Shown here piece by piece: positions 1-5,558 of a DNA stretch of 6,354 nucleotides (position 1 is its first letter; each line of letters starts with the position of its first letter). Location: positions 1 to 6,354 of the forward strand of contig JANQMO010000049.1 of the NCBI GenBank assembly GCA_028280025.1, read 5' to 3'. Source of the stretch: Chlorobium sp. (lineage in GTDB: Bacteria; Bacteroidota; Chlorobiia; Chlorobiales; Chlorobiaceae). The notes under the pieces were generated by a model. It saw only the letters and a list, made by a program, of their open reading frames with translations. It did no database searches and had not been told where the DNA came from. The translations under genes were made by a program, and so were the position numbers.

Positions 1-70
1 CTTCCGTTAGGGTTCTGGAAAACGAAAAGACTACAGGATACGTCAACTTGCAGAAGAATGACGGATGGTT

Positions 71-223
71 TTCCGCTCCACTTCGAACGCTGTTTCCGCA
101 ACTTCGAACACCTTTTCCGCTCAAGTGGCAAAAAGTGTTCGAGGTTCAGCGGAATGACTGTTCGAGCTTTTCCGGAATGACTGTTCGATGTTGTGCGGAA
201 ATTGTGTTCGAGGTTTGCCGGAA
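71..223. repeat. Cluster of phased 18-bp units resembling IS21-family terminal repeats
   Basis: Four same-direction units of 18 bp begin at 137, 160, 183 and 206, exactly 23 bp apart, with consensus GTTCGA-GTT--CGGAA. To their left are inverted copies at 71-88 and 94-109, and a degraded third begins at 115, giving a '<<< >>>>' arrangement. Evenly spaced ~20-bp repeats at element ends are typical of IS21-family transposons, where the IstA transposase binds them. No transposase reading frame is seen, so this would be an end, a junction or a scar. Alternatives are an operator cluster or a short non-autonomous element. The repeat structure is seen directly; the IS21 assignment is inference. Confidence 0.5.
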
Positions 224-233
224 CCTACATCAG

Positions 234-422
234 GGGTTGCGGGACGCTGTTCCGTAAGTGAAATAAGTCTGGATATGATGCGTTAGTTGCCAGGTGTTTG
301 GGGAGAAGTTCTTAGTTCTCGGTTCTAAGTTCTCAGTGAAGATAACAATGAGTGGAGGAAAAATCGTAAATCGTAAATGGTGAAGATAGCTTGTTAGCTG
401 GATAGCAGGCTTGCTGGTTGGC
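234..422 (+). repeat. Intergenic repeat A, copy 1
   Basis: This copy matches 3788-3880 (from base 261) and 5713-5857. The core 261-344 is nearly identical to 3788-3871, with one difference (G282/A). It contains a tandem 7-bp array at 308-335: GTTCTTA, GTTCTCG, GTTCTAA, GTTCTCA. The start, 234-258, is identical to 5713-5737. The tail, 389-422, is an 8-bp-period array of gctgg/gcagg units and is shared with copy 3. Compared with copy 3 it holds an extra 44 bp between two GTGAAGAT direct repeats (336-343 and 380-387). It encodes no credible protein. Confidence 0.9.
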
Positions 423-640
423 AGGTACGAGCGGGACGTAGGTTATTAACTGCACTAATAGTGATGTAGCAATTCGGGGTATTGGCGAGGAGCGCCGGAG
501 AGACAATGATCGTGAATCGTGGGAAGCGATGAGTGGAGGAAAAATCGTGAATCATGAATGGTGATTCGTGATTGGTAAGAAAGAGAGGATGGGAGATCGG
601 AGCGCCTTTGGTGCAGGAGACGAGGGTCGAGAGGTAAGAG
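423..640. repeat. Repeat-rich spacer with degenerate heptamers, no gene
   Basis: No convincing gene is present. A 36-bp unit at 529-564 repeats 348-383 with three differences. From 508 the sequence keeps a 7-bp period: GATCGTG, AATCGTG, GGAAGCG, ATGAGTG, then from 543 AATCGTG, AATCATG, AATGGTG, ATTCGTG, ATTGGTA to 577. Positions 578-600 resemble a diverged piece of repeat B (agagaggatgggag versus agagaggattgggg). The part 423-500 has no recognisable content. Confidence 0.7.
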
Positions 641-664
641 TCGGGAACCATTTTTGCGGCTCTC

Positions 665-693
665 TTGTTGTCATGACAGTGTCCGTACATTAT
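665..693 (+). promoter_or_regulatory. Putative promoter and operator of the DUF1778-GNAT operon
   Basis: A possible -35 (TTGTTG, 665-670) and -10 (CATTAT, 688-693) are 17 bp apart, ending 23 bp before the ATG at 717. A perfect 10-bp palindrome, TGTCATGACA (669-678), overlaps the -35 edge. Ribbon-helix-helix antitoxins of this family repress their own operons by binding palindromes at the promoter, so this is a reasonable operator candidate. The boxes are weak matches, and only the palindrome is unambiguous. Confidence 0.4.
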
Positions 694-716
694 ATTTGTG
701 GAAAAATACATTGAAT

Positions 717-998
717 ATGGCTACTGAAAAGAGTATCAAAACGGAACGAATCGATGTTCGTGCCAATCTGTCGGTTAAGCAACTGTTGCAGGAGGCTGCG
801 AGTGCGTGCCATAAAAGTGTCAGTGAATTCCTGTTGGATGCGGGTGTTACTGCGGCTAACCAGATGCTTGCAGATCGTCGCCGTTTTGAGCTTGATGAGG
901 TTCGGTGGCAGGAGTTTCAGCAGCTCCTTGACAGGCCGGTTTCTGCTCCCGGCACCAGGATGAAATCACTGCTTTCTGAACCCGGGATGCTGGATTGA
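717..998 (+). CDS. DUF1778-family ribbon-helix-helix antitoxin (TacA-like)
   Basis: This 93-residue protein is the usual size for DUF1778 antitoxins. Residues ~8-45 form the ribbon-helix-helix DNA-binding part: a basic strand (KTERIDVRANLS), then helices containing the family hallmark KSVSEFLLDA. The C-terminal half (LADRRRFELDEVRWQEF) matches the part that, in known pairs, wraps the toxin and blocks its acetyl-CoA site. The ATG at 717 is chosen over an upstream TTG at 654, because the extra residues are unrelated to the family and would cover the promoter. There is no strong Shine-Dalgarno, only a weak GTGGAAA. Its stop TGA (996-998) shares one base with the start of the downstream acetyltransferase gene, so the two are co-translated. 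It should neutralise that toxin and repress the operon. Confidence 0.88.
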   Translation: MATEKSIKTERIDVRANLSVKQLLQEAASACHKSVSEFLLDAGVTAANQMLADRRRFELDEVRWQEFQQLLDRPVSAPGTRMKSLLSEPGMLD

Positions 999-1510
999 TG
1001 GCTTCGCGTTTCAGCAGGGTTGAGAAGCTTTCTTCGTCTCACGATGTGAATGCATTTGACTGTGGCAACCATGCCCTGAATCAGTTTCTGCAACGTTTTG
1101 CCATGGTAAACCAGAAGGCTCACAGTGCTCAGACGTATGTTTGCTGCGAGCTGGGAACCGAAATGGTTGCTGGGTTTTACAGTCTTGCTGTTGGCAGTGT
1201 GGAGCCTTCAGCGGCCATCGGTCGCCTTGGCAAAGGGCTTGCACGGCATCCTGTGCCTGTGATGATTCTAGGGAGGCTTGCGGTTGACCGACGGCACCAG
1301 GGTGCTGGCCTTGGCAGAGCCCTGCTGAAGGATGCTCTGTTGAGAACAGCGCAAGCTGCTGAGCTTGCTGGCATCAGGGCCATTCTTGTTCATGCCAAAG
1401 ATGATGATGCTCGCAGTTGGTACCTGCAATGGGGGTTTGAACAAAGTCCTACTGACCCGTATCATCTTTTTCTTCTGATGAAGGATCTGCTTGCTTTTCT
1501 TCAGAGATGA
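998..1510 (+). CDS. GNAT-family acetyltransferase toxin (TacT/AtaT-like)
   Basis: This is a 170-residue GNAT N-acetyltransferase. The acetyl-CoA pyrophosphate-binding loop is R98-R-H-Q-G-A-G-L-G106, the Q/R-x-x-G-x-G/A signature. The preceding strand (GRLAVD) and the later ILVHAKDDDARSWY segment fit the family, and Y142 lies where TacT-type toxins carry their catalytic tyrosine. The C-terminal 'WGFEQSPTDPYHLFLLMKDL' stretch is also typical. Known relatives paired with DUF1778 antitoxins acetylate the amino group of aminoacyl-tRNAs and stop translation; which aminoacyl-tRNA is targeted here cannot be read from sequence. The ATG at 998 overlaps the antitoxin stop (TGATG); a TTG one codon earlier is less likely. 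It appears intact, with all key positions present. No clear terminator follows. Confidence 0.9.
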   Translation: MASRFSRVEKLSSSHDVNAFDCGNHALNQFLQRFAMVNQKAHSAQTYVCCELGTEMVAGFYSLAVGSVEPSAAIGRLGKGLARHPVPVMILGRLAVDRRHQGAGLGRALLKDALLRTAQAAELAGIRAILVHAKDDDARSWYLQWGFEQSPTDPYHLFLLMKDLLAFLQR

Positions 1511-1609
1511 TGTTGCGCTGATTCATCAACTGCGCTGATTGAGGAGAATCTTTGCTCGATTCTGTTGAGTGCATCATTGATTTGCAACAGTTTTTCCCGA
1601 TTGTGACAT
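1504..1609 (-). pseudogene. Remnant of a HEPN/DUF86 (HepT-like) toxin N-terminus
   Basis: Read leftwards, codons 1599-1522 give REKLLQINDALNRIEQRF followed by SSISAVDE. This resembles the opening helix of DUF86/HepT-like HEPN proteins (pattern REKLL-I--AL-RIE-RF--I-S-DDF, from memory). The frame has no start codon. One base away, an ATG at 1609-1607 opens MSQ and then runs out of frame, so a one-base change after the third codon would explain the loss. The similarity ends after about 28 residues, and the reading frame stops inside the 3' end of the GNAT gene. The HEPN catalytic Rx4-6H region and the partner nucleotidyltransferase gene are absent. Intact family members are roughly 110-145 residues. 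It is a decayed TA fragment abutting the GNAT cassette. Confidence 0.45.
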
Positions 1610-1684
1610 CAATCACAGGTAGAACGTTATTGGAAAAAGGAGGAAGGCAATGAAGATTGAATAGCTCACTTCGTTTCGCAGGAT

Positions 1685-1773
1685 TAGCTCGCTCTGGCTC
1701 GCAGGAGTAAGGAGGAAGAAGAGAGGATTGGGGGACGGGAAACCGGAGGAAGGTTTTTGTAAGTTCCTATTAC
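1685..1773 (+). repeat. Intergenic repeat B, copy 1
   Basis: Positions 1685-1750 are identical over 66 bp to 5623-5688, and weaker identity continues to 1773 / 5711. The unit is purine-rich with a loose 7-bp period (GGAGTAA, GGAGGAA, GAAGAGA, GGATTGG, GGGACGG). Just upstream, at ~1662-1684, copy 1 has an extra partial duplication of the opening motif (tagctcacttcgtttcgcagga) that copy 2 lacks. On the minus strand both copies give the same low-complexity peptide (SSGFPSPNPLFFLLTPASQS), which looks like translated repeat rather than a gene. The spacer 1511-1684 otherwise holds only the HEPN remnant. Confidence 0.92.
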
Positions 1774-1808
1774 TGTATGAAAAAAAAAGACCCGTATTCA
1801 TGGCTTTT

Positions 1809-1931
1809 TCAGGCAATGGCATTGAGTCCTTTGCGTTGCACCAGAGAGAGCAGCTTTAAGGTAGGCCCGGCAGGTTTTTTCTGGCCGCGTTCCCACTGGC
1901 TGACCGAATCAAGATGGACCGTGACTGTTTT
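1809..1931 (-). pseudogene. C-terminal stub of an XRE/HigA-type antitoxin
   Basis: Forty codons, read leftwards from 1931 and ending at a TGA (1811-1809), encode a peptide whose core is SVSQWERGQKKPAGPTLKLL, ending in LVQRKGLNAIA. This is the recognition-helix and C-terminal signature of HigA-like XRE antitoxins (S-S-V--WERG-K-PSGP-LKLL-L---KGL). The first half or more of the protein, including a start codon, is missing. The stub begins directly after the TAA of the nucleotidyltransferase gene and happens to be in the same frame. No toxin of the RelE/HigB type is present nearby. It marks a deletion or insertion that removed the rest of a third TA module. Confidence 0.75.
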
Positions 1932-2699
1932 TTAATAGGCAATTCCGTAAACAATGCGGATCGTTTTGATAATATTGGCGGCAGGCTCTTCTTTTATGTT
2001 GAGGTTGTTCAATAACTCGGGGGTTAGATCCGGTTCGATAGCATTGAGAAAATCCTTAAGATCTTTTTTTATCAGTTCCGGTAGGTCGACTTTCTGATCG
2101 GGAGAGAGGATTTGATAAAGTCGCAGGACATCGTTACGGTGTTTCCTGATGTTTTTGTTGTCAACTTGTTCTCCGTTTCCTTTTCGTTTGGAAAGGTCCA
2201 GCCATGCTTGTGCTTTCAGGGGGATGAGGCATTCTTCTCCCACAATGGAGACTCCTTCGATTTCTTTTTTGTGTCGATGGAGAAAATCGTAATAATCATC
2301 TGCAAGTAAAATAGCGGAGAGGCTGGAGACGTCTTCGTCAATCGGAATTGGAGTCAGGTGACTGTCGTTGTTGAGGGTGAGGCCATCTGGTTTACGGGAG
2401 AAGAGTTCAAGTATGACAGGGTAGTCTCTTTGTGTCGGTCTGCGAAACCGATAGAAAGATTTTTCTCCTTCGCTTTTCTCCTGAATTTCGTAACATCCGG
2501 CCTGGATAAATTCCCAGAGTGCTCTTCCGAAGTTCGCATCCAGAACCTCGACGCAGATCACGATGTCGAGATCTTTGGTTGCACGGGGTTCGAGTCCGGC
2601 ATCATTCAGTACCAACCAGGTTGCAGCACCGCCGATCAACATGTAACAGTCTTGGTATTCTGTAAAATGAGAGGCAAATGTTTTCAGACCAGTTACCAT
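1932..2699 (-). CDS. AbiEii-like nucleotidyltransferase, toxin component of a TA pair
   Basis: This 255-residue protein has the fold signature of minimal nucleotidyltransferases. The nucleotide-binding Gly-Gly motif is at 23-27 (GGAAT). The metal-binding TKDLDI is at 41-46, with D43 and D45. A likely third carboxylate is E98 (VILELF). A conserved lysine, K162, sits in IPLKAQAWLDL, and KHRNDVLRLYQ (186-196) corresponds to the last AbiEii motif. AbiEii/MenT-type enzymes transfer nucleotides, in studied cases to tRNA 3' ends, and block translation; the substrate here is unknown. The ATG overlaps the upstream stop by 7 bp (ATGGTAA), and a GGAG (2711-2708) sits 8 bp before it, inside the upstream gene. 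The gene ends directly against the XRE stub, with no terminator seen. Confidence 0.82.
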   Translation of the reverse strand: MVTGLKTFASHFTEYQDCYMLIGGAATWLVLNDAGLEPRATKDLDIVICVEVLDANFGRALWEFIQAGCYEIQEKSEGEKSFYRFRRPTQRDYPVILELFSRKPDGLTLNNDSHLTPIPIDEDVSSLSAILLADDYYDFLHRHKKEIEGVSIVGEECLIPLKAQAWLDLSKRKGNGEQVDNKNIRKHRNDVLRLYQILSPDQKVDLPELIKKDLKDFLNAIEPDLTPELLNNLNIKEEPAANIIKTIRIVYGIAY

Positions 2700-3676
2700 T
2701 CCAGTTTCTCCATCATTTCTTCAAGGGCGGATTCTATGCGTTCATCGTTTTCCTCTTTCAGGCTCAGATAGAGAGAAAAAGGATCGACTCTACCCTCCAG
2801 GGCAAAGAGGGCAGGATCATACTGCCATAGCTGGAGCTGACAGGTTCCTTGATCCTCGATCGGGATGATTGGCGCTGTTTTGGCAAGTTTATGCCAGTGT
2901 CGGTTCCATATCGCATAGTTCGGTTCTTCTGGAGATGTCAGCATGCTGTATTGGGCAAGTGCGGTTTCCCCTGCTATAAGGCGTTGGGTTTCAGGTAGGT
3001 TCTGCACCATGATCCGCTTAACGCTTCGTACCGGGTTTTGCAAGATGGTGCGGGATTTTTTCCATAGTAATTTTTTATCGGGGGGCGATAGCAAGCGTTC
3101 CTTTCCTTTGCGTCTGACGGTAGAGAGCCGGGTGCCCTCGATTTCATTGAGGGCGCGTGTCATAGTCATGGCAGTGTAGCCAAGCAGCTTCGCCAGTTTT
3201 TTGGGGGTTACGGGTACTGGAATACCACCGTTCAAGGTATAAATAAGTACCGCCTGGGTGGCAGGACTGAGAGATTTCGGGGCAGATGGTGTTGCCTTAT
3301 GCTTTTTTTTCTGATAGGCTGCTCCAAGTTCAGGCCAGAAGAGTTGTTGGCCGATATCGACAAACGGGATTTTGCGTGCGACCATGCGCTGGCGTACATA
3401 GCCTGGAAGGCCTTGCGTGATGACACAGTAAGAGTCATATTCGTTGAGTGTTTTCAATATCAGCAGAAGATGTTTTTCAAAGGCAGCAGGCTTGAAATCA
3501 TCTTTGTATTTAAGATAGATCCCGAGGACTGATCGATCTCCGACATTCAGCGAATAAAGTGTGTATCTTTGTTTCAGGAGCAGAGGTAAGGGTACAGTTA
3601 TAGGTTGACCCCAGGTTACTGGATATCCGGCAGCTCTTGTGATGAAATCCTCGAACTGTTTTTTATATGTGTTCAT
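2693..3676 (-). CDS. Winged-helix DNA-binding protein, probable antitoxin of the nucleotidyltransferase
   Basis: This 327-residue protein is encoded immediately upstream of, and overlapping, the nucleotidyltransferase gene. Residues ~134-200 look like a MarR-like winged helix: LSPATQAVLIYTLNGG, then a helix-turn-helix region (TPKKLAKLLGYTAMTMTRAL) and a basic wing (RRKGKERLL). The N-terminal ~120 residues form a separate alpha/beta domain ending in IPFVDIGQQLFWPELG. The C-terminal domain (~215-327) is unassigned. The start chosen is ATG 3676; the longer TTG start at 3727 coincides with the predicted -35 box and would read through the operator. It is much longer than a typical AbiEi (~200 residues), so it is a different antitoxin type. 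The antitoxin role is inferred from gene order and overlap. Confidence 0.72.
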   Translation of the reverse strand: MNTYKKQFEDFITRAAGYPVTWGQPITVPLPLLLKQRYTLYSLNVGDRSVLGIYLKYKDDFKPAAFEKHLLLILKTLNEYDSYCVITQGLPGYVRQRMVARKIPFVDIGQQLFWPELGAAYQKKKHKATPSAPKSLSPATQAVLIYTLNGGIPVPVTPKKLAKLLGYTAMTMTRALNEIEGTRLSTVRRKGKERLLSPPDKKLLWKKSRTILQNPVRSVKRIMVQNLPETQRLIAGETALAQYSMLTSPEEPNYAIWNRHWHKLAKTAPIIPIEDQGTCQLQLWQYDPALFALEGRVDPFSLYLSLKEENDERIESALEEMMEKLEW

Positions 3677-3698
3677 GTGCTGGTAACGTGTTTTTTGC

Positions 3699-3727
3699 AA
3701 AGTAACATTTTTTATGTTATTGTGCAA
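3699..3727 (-). promoter_or_regulatory. Promoter with central operator for the winged-helix/nucleotidyltransferase operon
   Basis: On the minus strand, -35 TTGCAC (3727-3722) and -10 TACTTT (3704-3699) are separated by 17 bp. A perfect inverted repeat TAACAT-N5-ATGTTA (3703-3719) fills the spacer. A repressor bound there would block RNA polymerase, which fits autorepression by the winged-helix protein whose ATG is 23 bp downstream. The symmetry is seen directly; the promoter assignment is inference. No Shine-Dalgarno is apparent before the ATG. Confidence 0.55.
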
Positions 3728-3787
3728 TAATTATGATATTGATATATGATGAAATGATTTAGAATGATGGATATTGTTCAGTAGGTT

Positions 3788-3962
3788 AAATAAGTCTGGA
3801 TATGATGCATTAGTTGCCAGGTGTTTGGGGAGAAGTTCTTAGTTCTCGGTTCTAAGTTCTCAGTGAAGATAGCAATGAGTGCTGAGCAACGAGCAATGAG
3901 TGAAGAAGATGAGATGTAGGATGTGGGATGAGAAAGGGAGACTGGAGACCGGTGACTGGAGG
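3788..3962 (+). repeat. Intergenic repeat A, copy 2, with long heptamer tail
   Basis: Positions 3788-3880 match 261-353 with two differences. The heptamer array sits at 3835-3862. After 3872 the sequence leaves the copy 1 pattern but keeps a 7-bp period for another ~90 bp: GCAATGA, GTGCTGA, GCAACGA, GCAATGA, GTGAAGA, AGATGAG, ATGTAGG, ATGTGGG and onward to CTGGAGG. This copy lacks the 25-bp leader found in copies 1 and 3. The rest of the 3728-4026 spacer holds no gene. Confidence 0.88.
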
Positions 3963-3987
3963 GCGGAAGAATGTGGCCAGTGACCGG
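3949..3987. other. 11-bp inverted repeat, possible hairpin downstream of the AbiEii gene
   Basis: CCGGTGACTGG (3949-3959) and CCAGTGACCGG (3977-3987) pair at 10 of 11 positions across a 17-bp gap. It starts 39 bp past the stop of the minus-strand nucleotidyltransferase gene, so it could fold in that transcript. No run of U follows, so it is not a standard intrinsic terminator. It may simply be the edge of the heptamer block. Confidence 0.35.
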
Positions 3988-4026
3988 ATTGTACCCTGGG
4001 GGCGTGGAGGTGTTATGTAATCGGAT

Positions 4027-4953
4027 TTACTGTTTCGACGTCCAGCCTTTTTCAGGTAGCCATTCATCCTTGAAACTTGAGTTGGCTTGCAAACTGTCAA
4101 TAACTGGCTGTAGGAATCTGGATATCTCAGTCGTGACCTTCGACAGACTTTCAACATGAACACTTAGCTTCGCTTTTCTGACAAAGGCATTCCACTGCAC
4201 CTTTTTTTGTTGGTCTTCATAAAAGTCTGAGGTGAATGCAACTGGAACACTGTTTGGAAGAGCTGTCTTTCGCCGGGCACAGGTGTTTTTTATGGCTTCG
4301 CTTAAGATCTCTCCACTAAAAGGGAAAAGTCTTGAGAGCAGCCAGATATCGTAAAAATCTTTCATTCTGCTATTTGCTAAATCCAGTTGAATCATGGTTT
4401 CCAGTTTTTCTGCAACCAGCGAGTATCGAGGATAGCATCTTAGTTTGGGTGGAGGAGCTTCGTTGAATAGCGTCGGATATTCAATGTTTTCAGGGGCAGG
4501 GGTAATAGCATCTCCAAAACCGATATCAATCTGCAGAGGAATCCTGGCTGTATTGAGAATCCCGACAAGTGTTACTCGGACTCCGTCATATTTCTGACCT
4601 TCCCGAATCTTTTCAACGTTTATGGTATCAGTCTTATACACCATGCCGTCAGTGTTGCAGTGGATATTACAGATTTCATGAACTATTTCTTCGAGATTAG
4701 TCAAATCTGGGGACTCAAAGGCAAGAAAGTCGGCATCTCGGGTAACCCGGTAGTTTTGTCCCATCCAAACCAGAAACAGACTGGCGCCTTTGAGAATGAA
4801 GCGGTCAGTATACGATGATATACTCAGTCGATAGAGAAATCTTTCCATTCCATATCGGGAGAGCAGCAAGTTGAAGTCCTCATTATTGTTTTTTGCCCGG
4901 TTCAGTAAGCGCTGAAAAATCGAGTGTGCCCAATTTTTATTGTCTTTGCTCAT
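4027..4953 (-). CDS. AbiEii-family nucleotidyltransferase toxin
   Basis: This 308-residue protein has a full set of AbiEii/AbiGii motifs. The nucleotide-binding KGASLF is at 55-60, with Ala where many members have Gly. The metal-binding TRDADF is at 71-76 (D73, D75). A third acidic strand QIDIGFGD lies at 141-148 (D143). AEKLETM (181-187) carries the conserved lysine K183, and SRMKDFYDIW (195-204) is the family's R-x-K-D-x-Y-D motif. Studied relatives act as toxins in type IV-like or MenAT systems by nucleotide transfer, and AbiE gives abortive phage defence. It overlaps the AbiEi-like gene by 4 bp (ATGA), so its translation is coupled to the antitoxin. The C-terminal third beyond ~215 has no assigned motif. 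It looks intact; catalytic residues are all present. Confidence 0.9.
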   Translation of the reverse strand: MSKDNKNWAHSIFQRLLNRAKNNNEDFNLLLSRYGMERFLYRLSISSYTDRFILKGASLFLVWMGQNYRVTRDADFLAFESPDLTNLEEIVHEICNIHCNTDGMVYKTDTINVEKIREGQKYDGVRVTLVGILNTARIPLQIDIGFGDAITPAPENIEYPTLFNEAPPPKLRCYPRYSLVAEKLETMIQLDLANSRMKDFYDIWLLSRLFPFSGEILSEAIKNTCARRKTALPNSVPVAFTSDFYEDQQKKVQWNAFVRKAKLSVHVESLSKVTTEISRFLQPVIDSLQANSSFKDEWLPEKGWTSKQ

Positions 4954-5546
4954 ACAGTGGCTTCTAGATATGGTCGCATTATGTTAAGTACCCTGTTGAT
5001 CTTGGCTGCTTCGATCAGTTCATTCATAGTGGCTTTTTTTGTTCTCCAAACTTCACGAAGAGACTCAATGGCAACGTCAAGCCCGACCTTATTTCTGAAT
5101 TTAAAGCAATCAGCTACTGTTTTTGCTGGACTGTATATTTTAACTGTAACCCCATTTAGAACATGTTCTTGCACACCATAGAAATATGCTGGGCCGGAAA
5201 CATAAGTCAGGAGGAGTGGTGGGTAATCAATTTTGGGTTTCCACGTACCTCTGGGGACAATTATCCAGATTTCATGAGGGACTTGGGTTGTTATTCCGTA
5301 GTAGCTTAGAGCAGAAAGTAAACCAATAACGGCGTTTGGAACTCGTTTTGCCACCTCTACAAGGTTTGCATTTTCATCAATCTCGCTATCCGGCAGGGAA
5401 TACAACCCGAGGCTTGTTTTTTGAAGTAGCCCTTTGTGATGCATTGCATAGAGATAATTCCGGCTAATACCCAGCGCCTCGACATCCTCTGCCTGAATGA
5501 TGCCTTGCTTTTTAGCTAGCTTCAGTATCTGTTGTTTTCGGTCCAT
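4950..5546 (-). CDS. AbiEi-family antitoxin / transcriptional regulator
   Basis: This 198-residue protein has the normal AbiEi length and layout. The N-terminal winged helix occupies residues ~5-52 (ILKLAKKQGII, then AEDVEALGISRNYLYAMHHKG, wing GLYSLPD). The C-terminal antitoxin domain follows, with the family-typical SPAKTVADCFKFRNKVG (139-155), the helix AIESLREVWR and the closing MRPYLEA. Such proteins repress their own operon through the winged helix and counteract the AbiEii toxin without necessarily forming a stable complex (the type IV model). The ATG at 5546 is the first good start after the predicted promoter and gives the family's usual N-terminus. No Shine-Dalgarno is evident; the leader is A-rich. 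The cognate toxin gene follows with an ATGA overlap. Confidence 0.9.
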   Translation of the reverse strand: MDRKQQILKLAKKQGIIQAEDVEALGISRNYLYAMHHKGLLQKTSLGLYSLPDSEIDENANLVEVAKRVPNAVIGLLSALSYYGITTQVPHEIWIIVPRGTWKPKIDYPPLLLTYVSGPAYFYGVQEHVLNGVTVKIYSPAKTVADCFKFRNKVGLDVAIESLREVWRTKKATMNELIEAAKINRVLNIMRPYLEATV

Positions 5547-5558
5547 ATTTTATTTGTT

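Noticed and set aside
48..257. 69-residue plus-strand open frame
   Set aside because: It runs straight across the phased terminal-repeat units and into repeat A; its amino acids only reflect those repeats.
394..711. 105-residue minus-strand open frame
   Set aside because: It covers heptamer repeats and the TacA-like promoter, has no recognisable domain and is low in complexity.
654..716. Upstream TTG start for the DUF1778 antitoxin
   Set aside because: It adds residues unlike the family and overlaps the promoter and palindrome.
1514..1540. Direct repeat TGCGCTGATT twice, 17 bp apart
   Set aside because: Only two 10-bp copies, inside the HEPN remnant; no known role and could be chance.
1613..1822. 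Minus-strand open frame sharing a peptide with one at 5512-5742
   Set aside because: The shared peptide is simply the translation of repeat B; the flanking residues differ and no ribosome binding site is seen.
2358..2771. 137-residue plus-strand frame
   Set aside because: It lies antisense within the nucleotidyltransferase gene, which has clear catalytic motifs; this frame has none.
3677..3727. Longer TTG start for the winged-helix gene
   Set aside because: It would translate through the predicted -35, operator and -10; the ATG at 3676 is preferred.
3835..3962. Possible CRISPR array
   Set aside because: The units are 7 bp and contiguous, with no 25-40-bp repeats separated by unique spacers and no cas genes.
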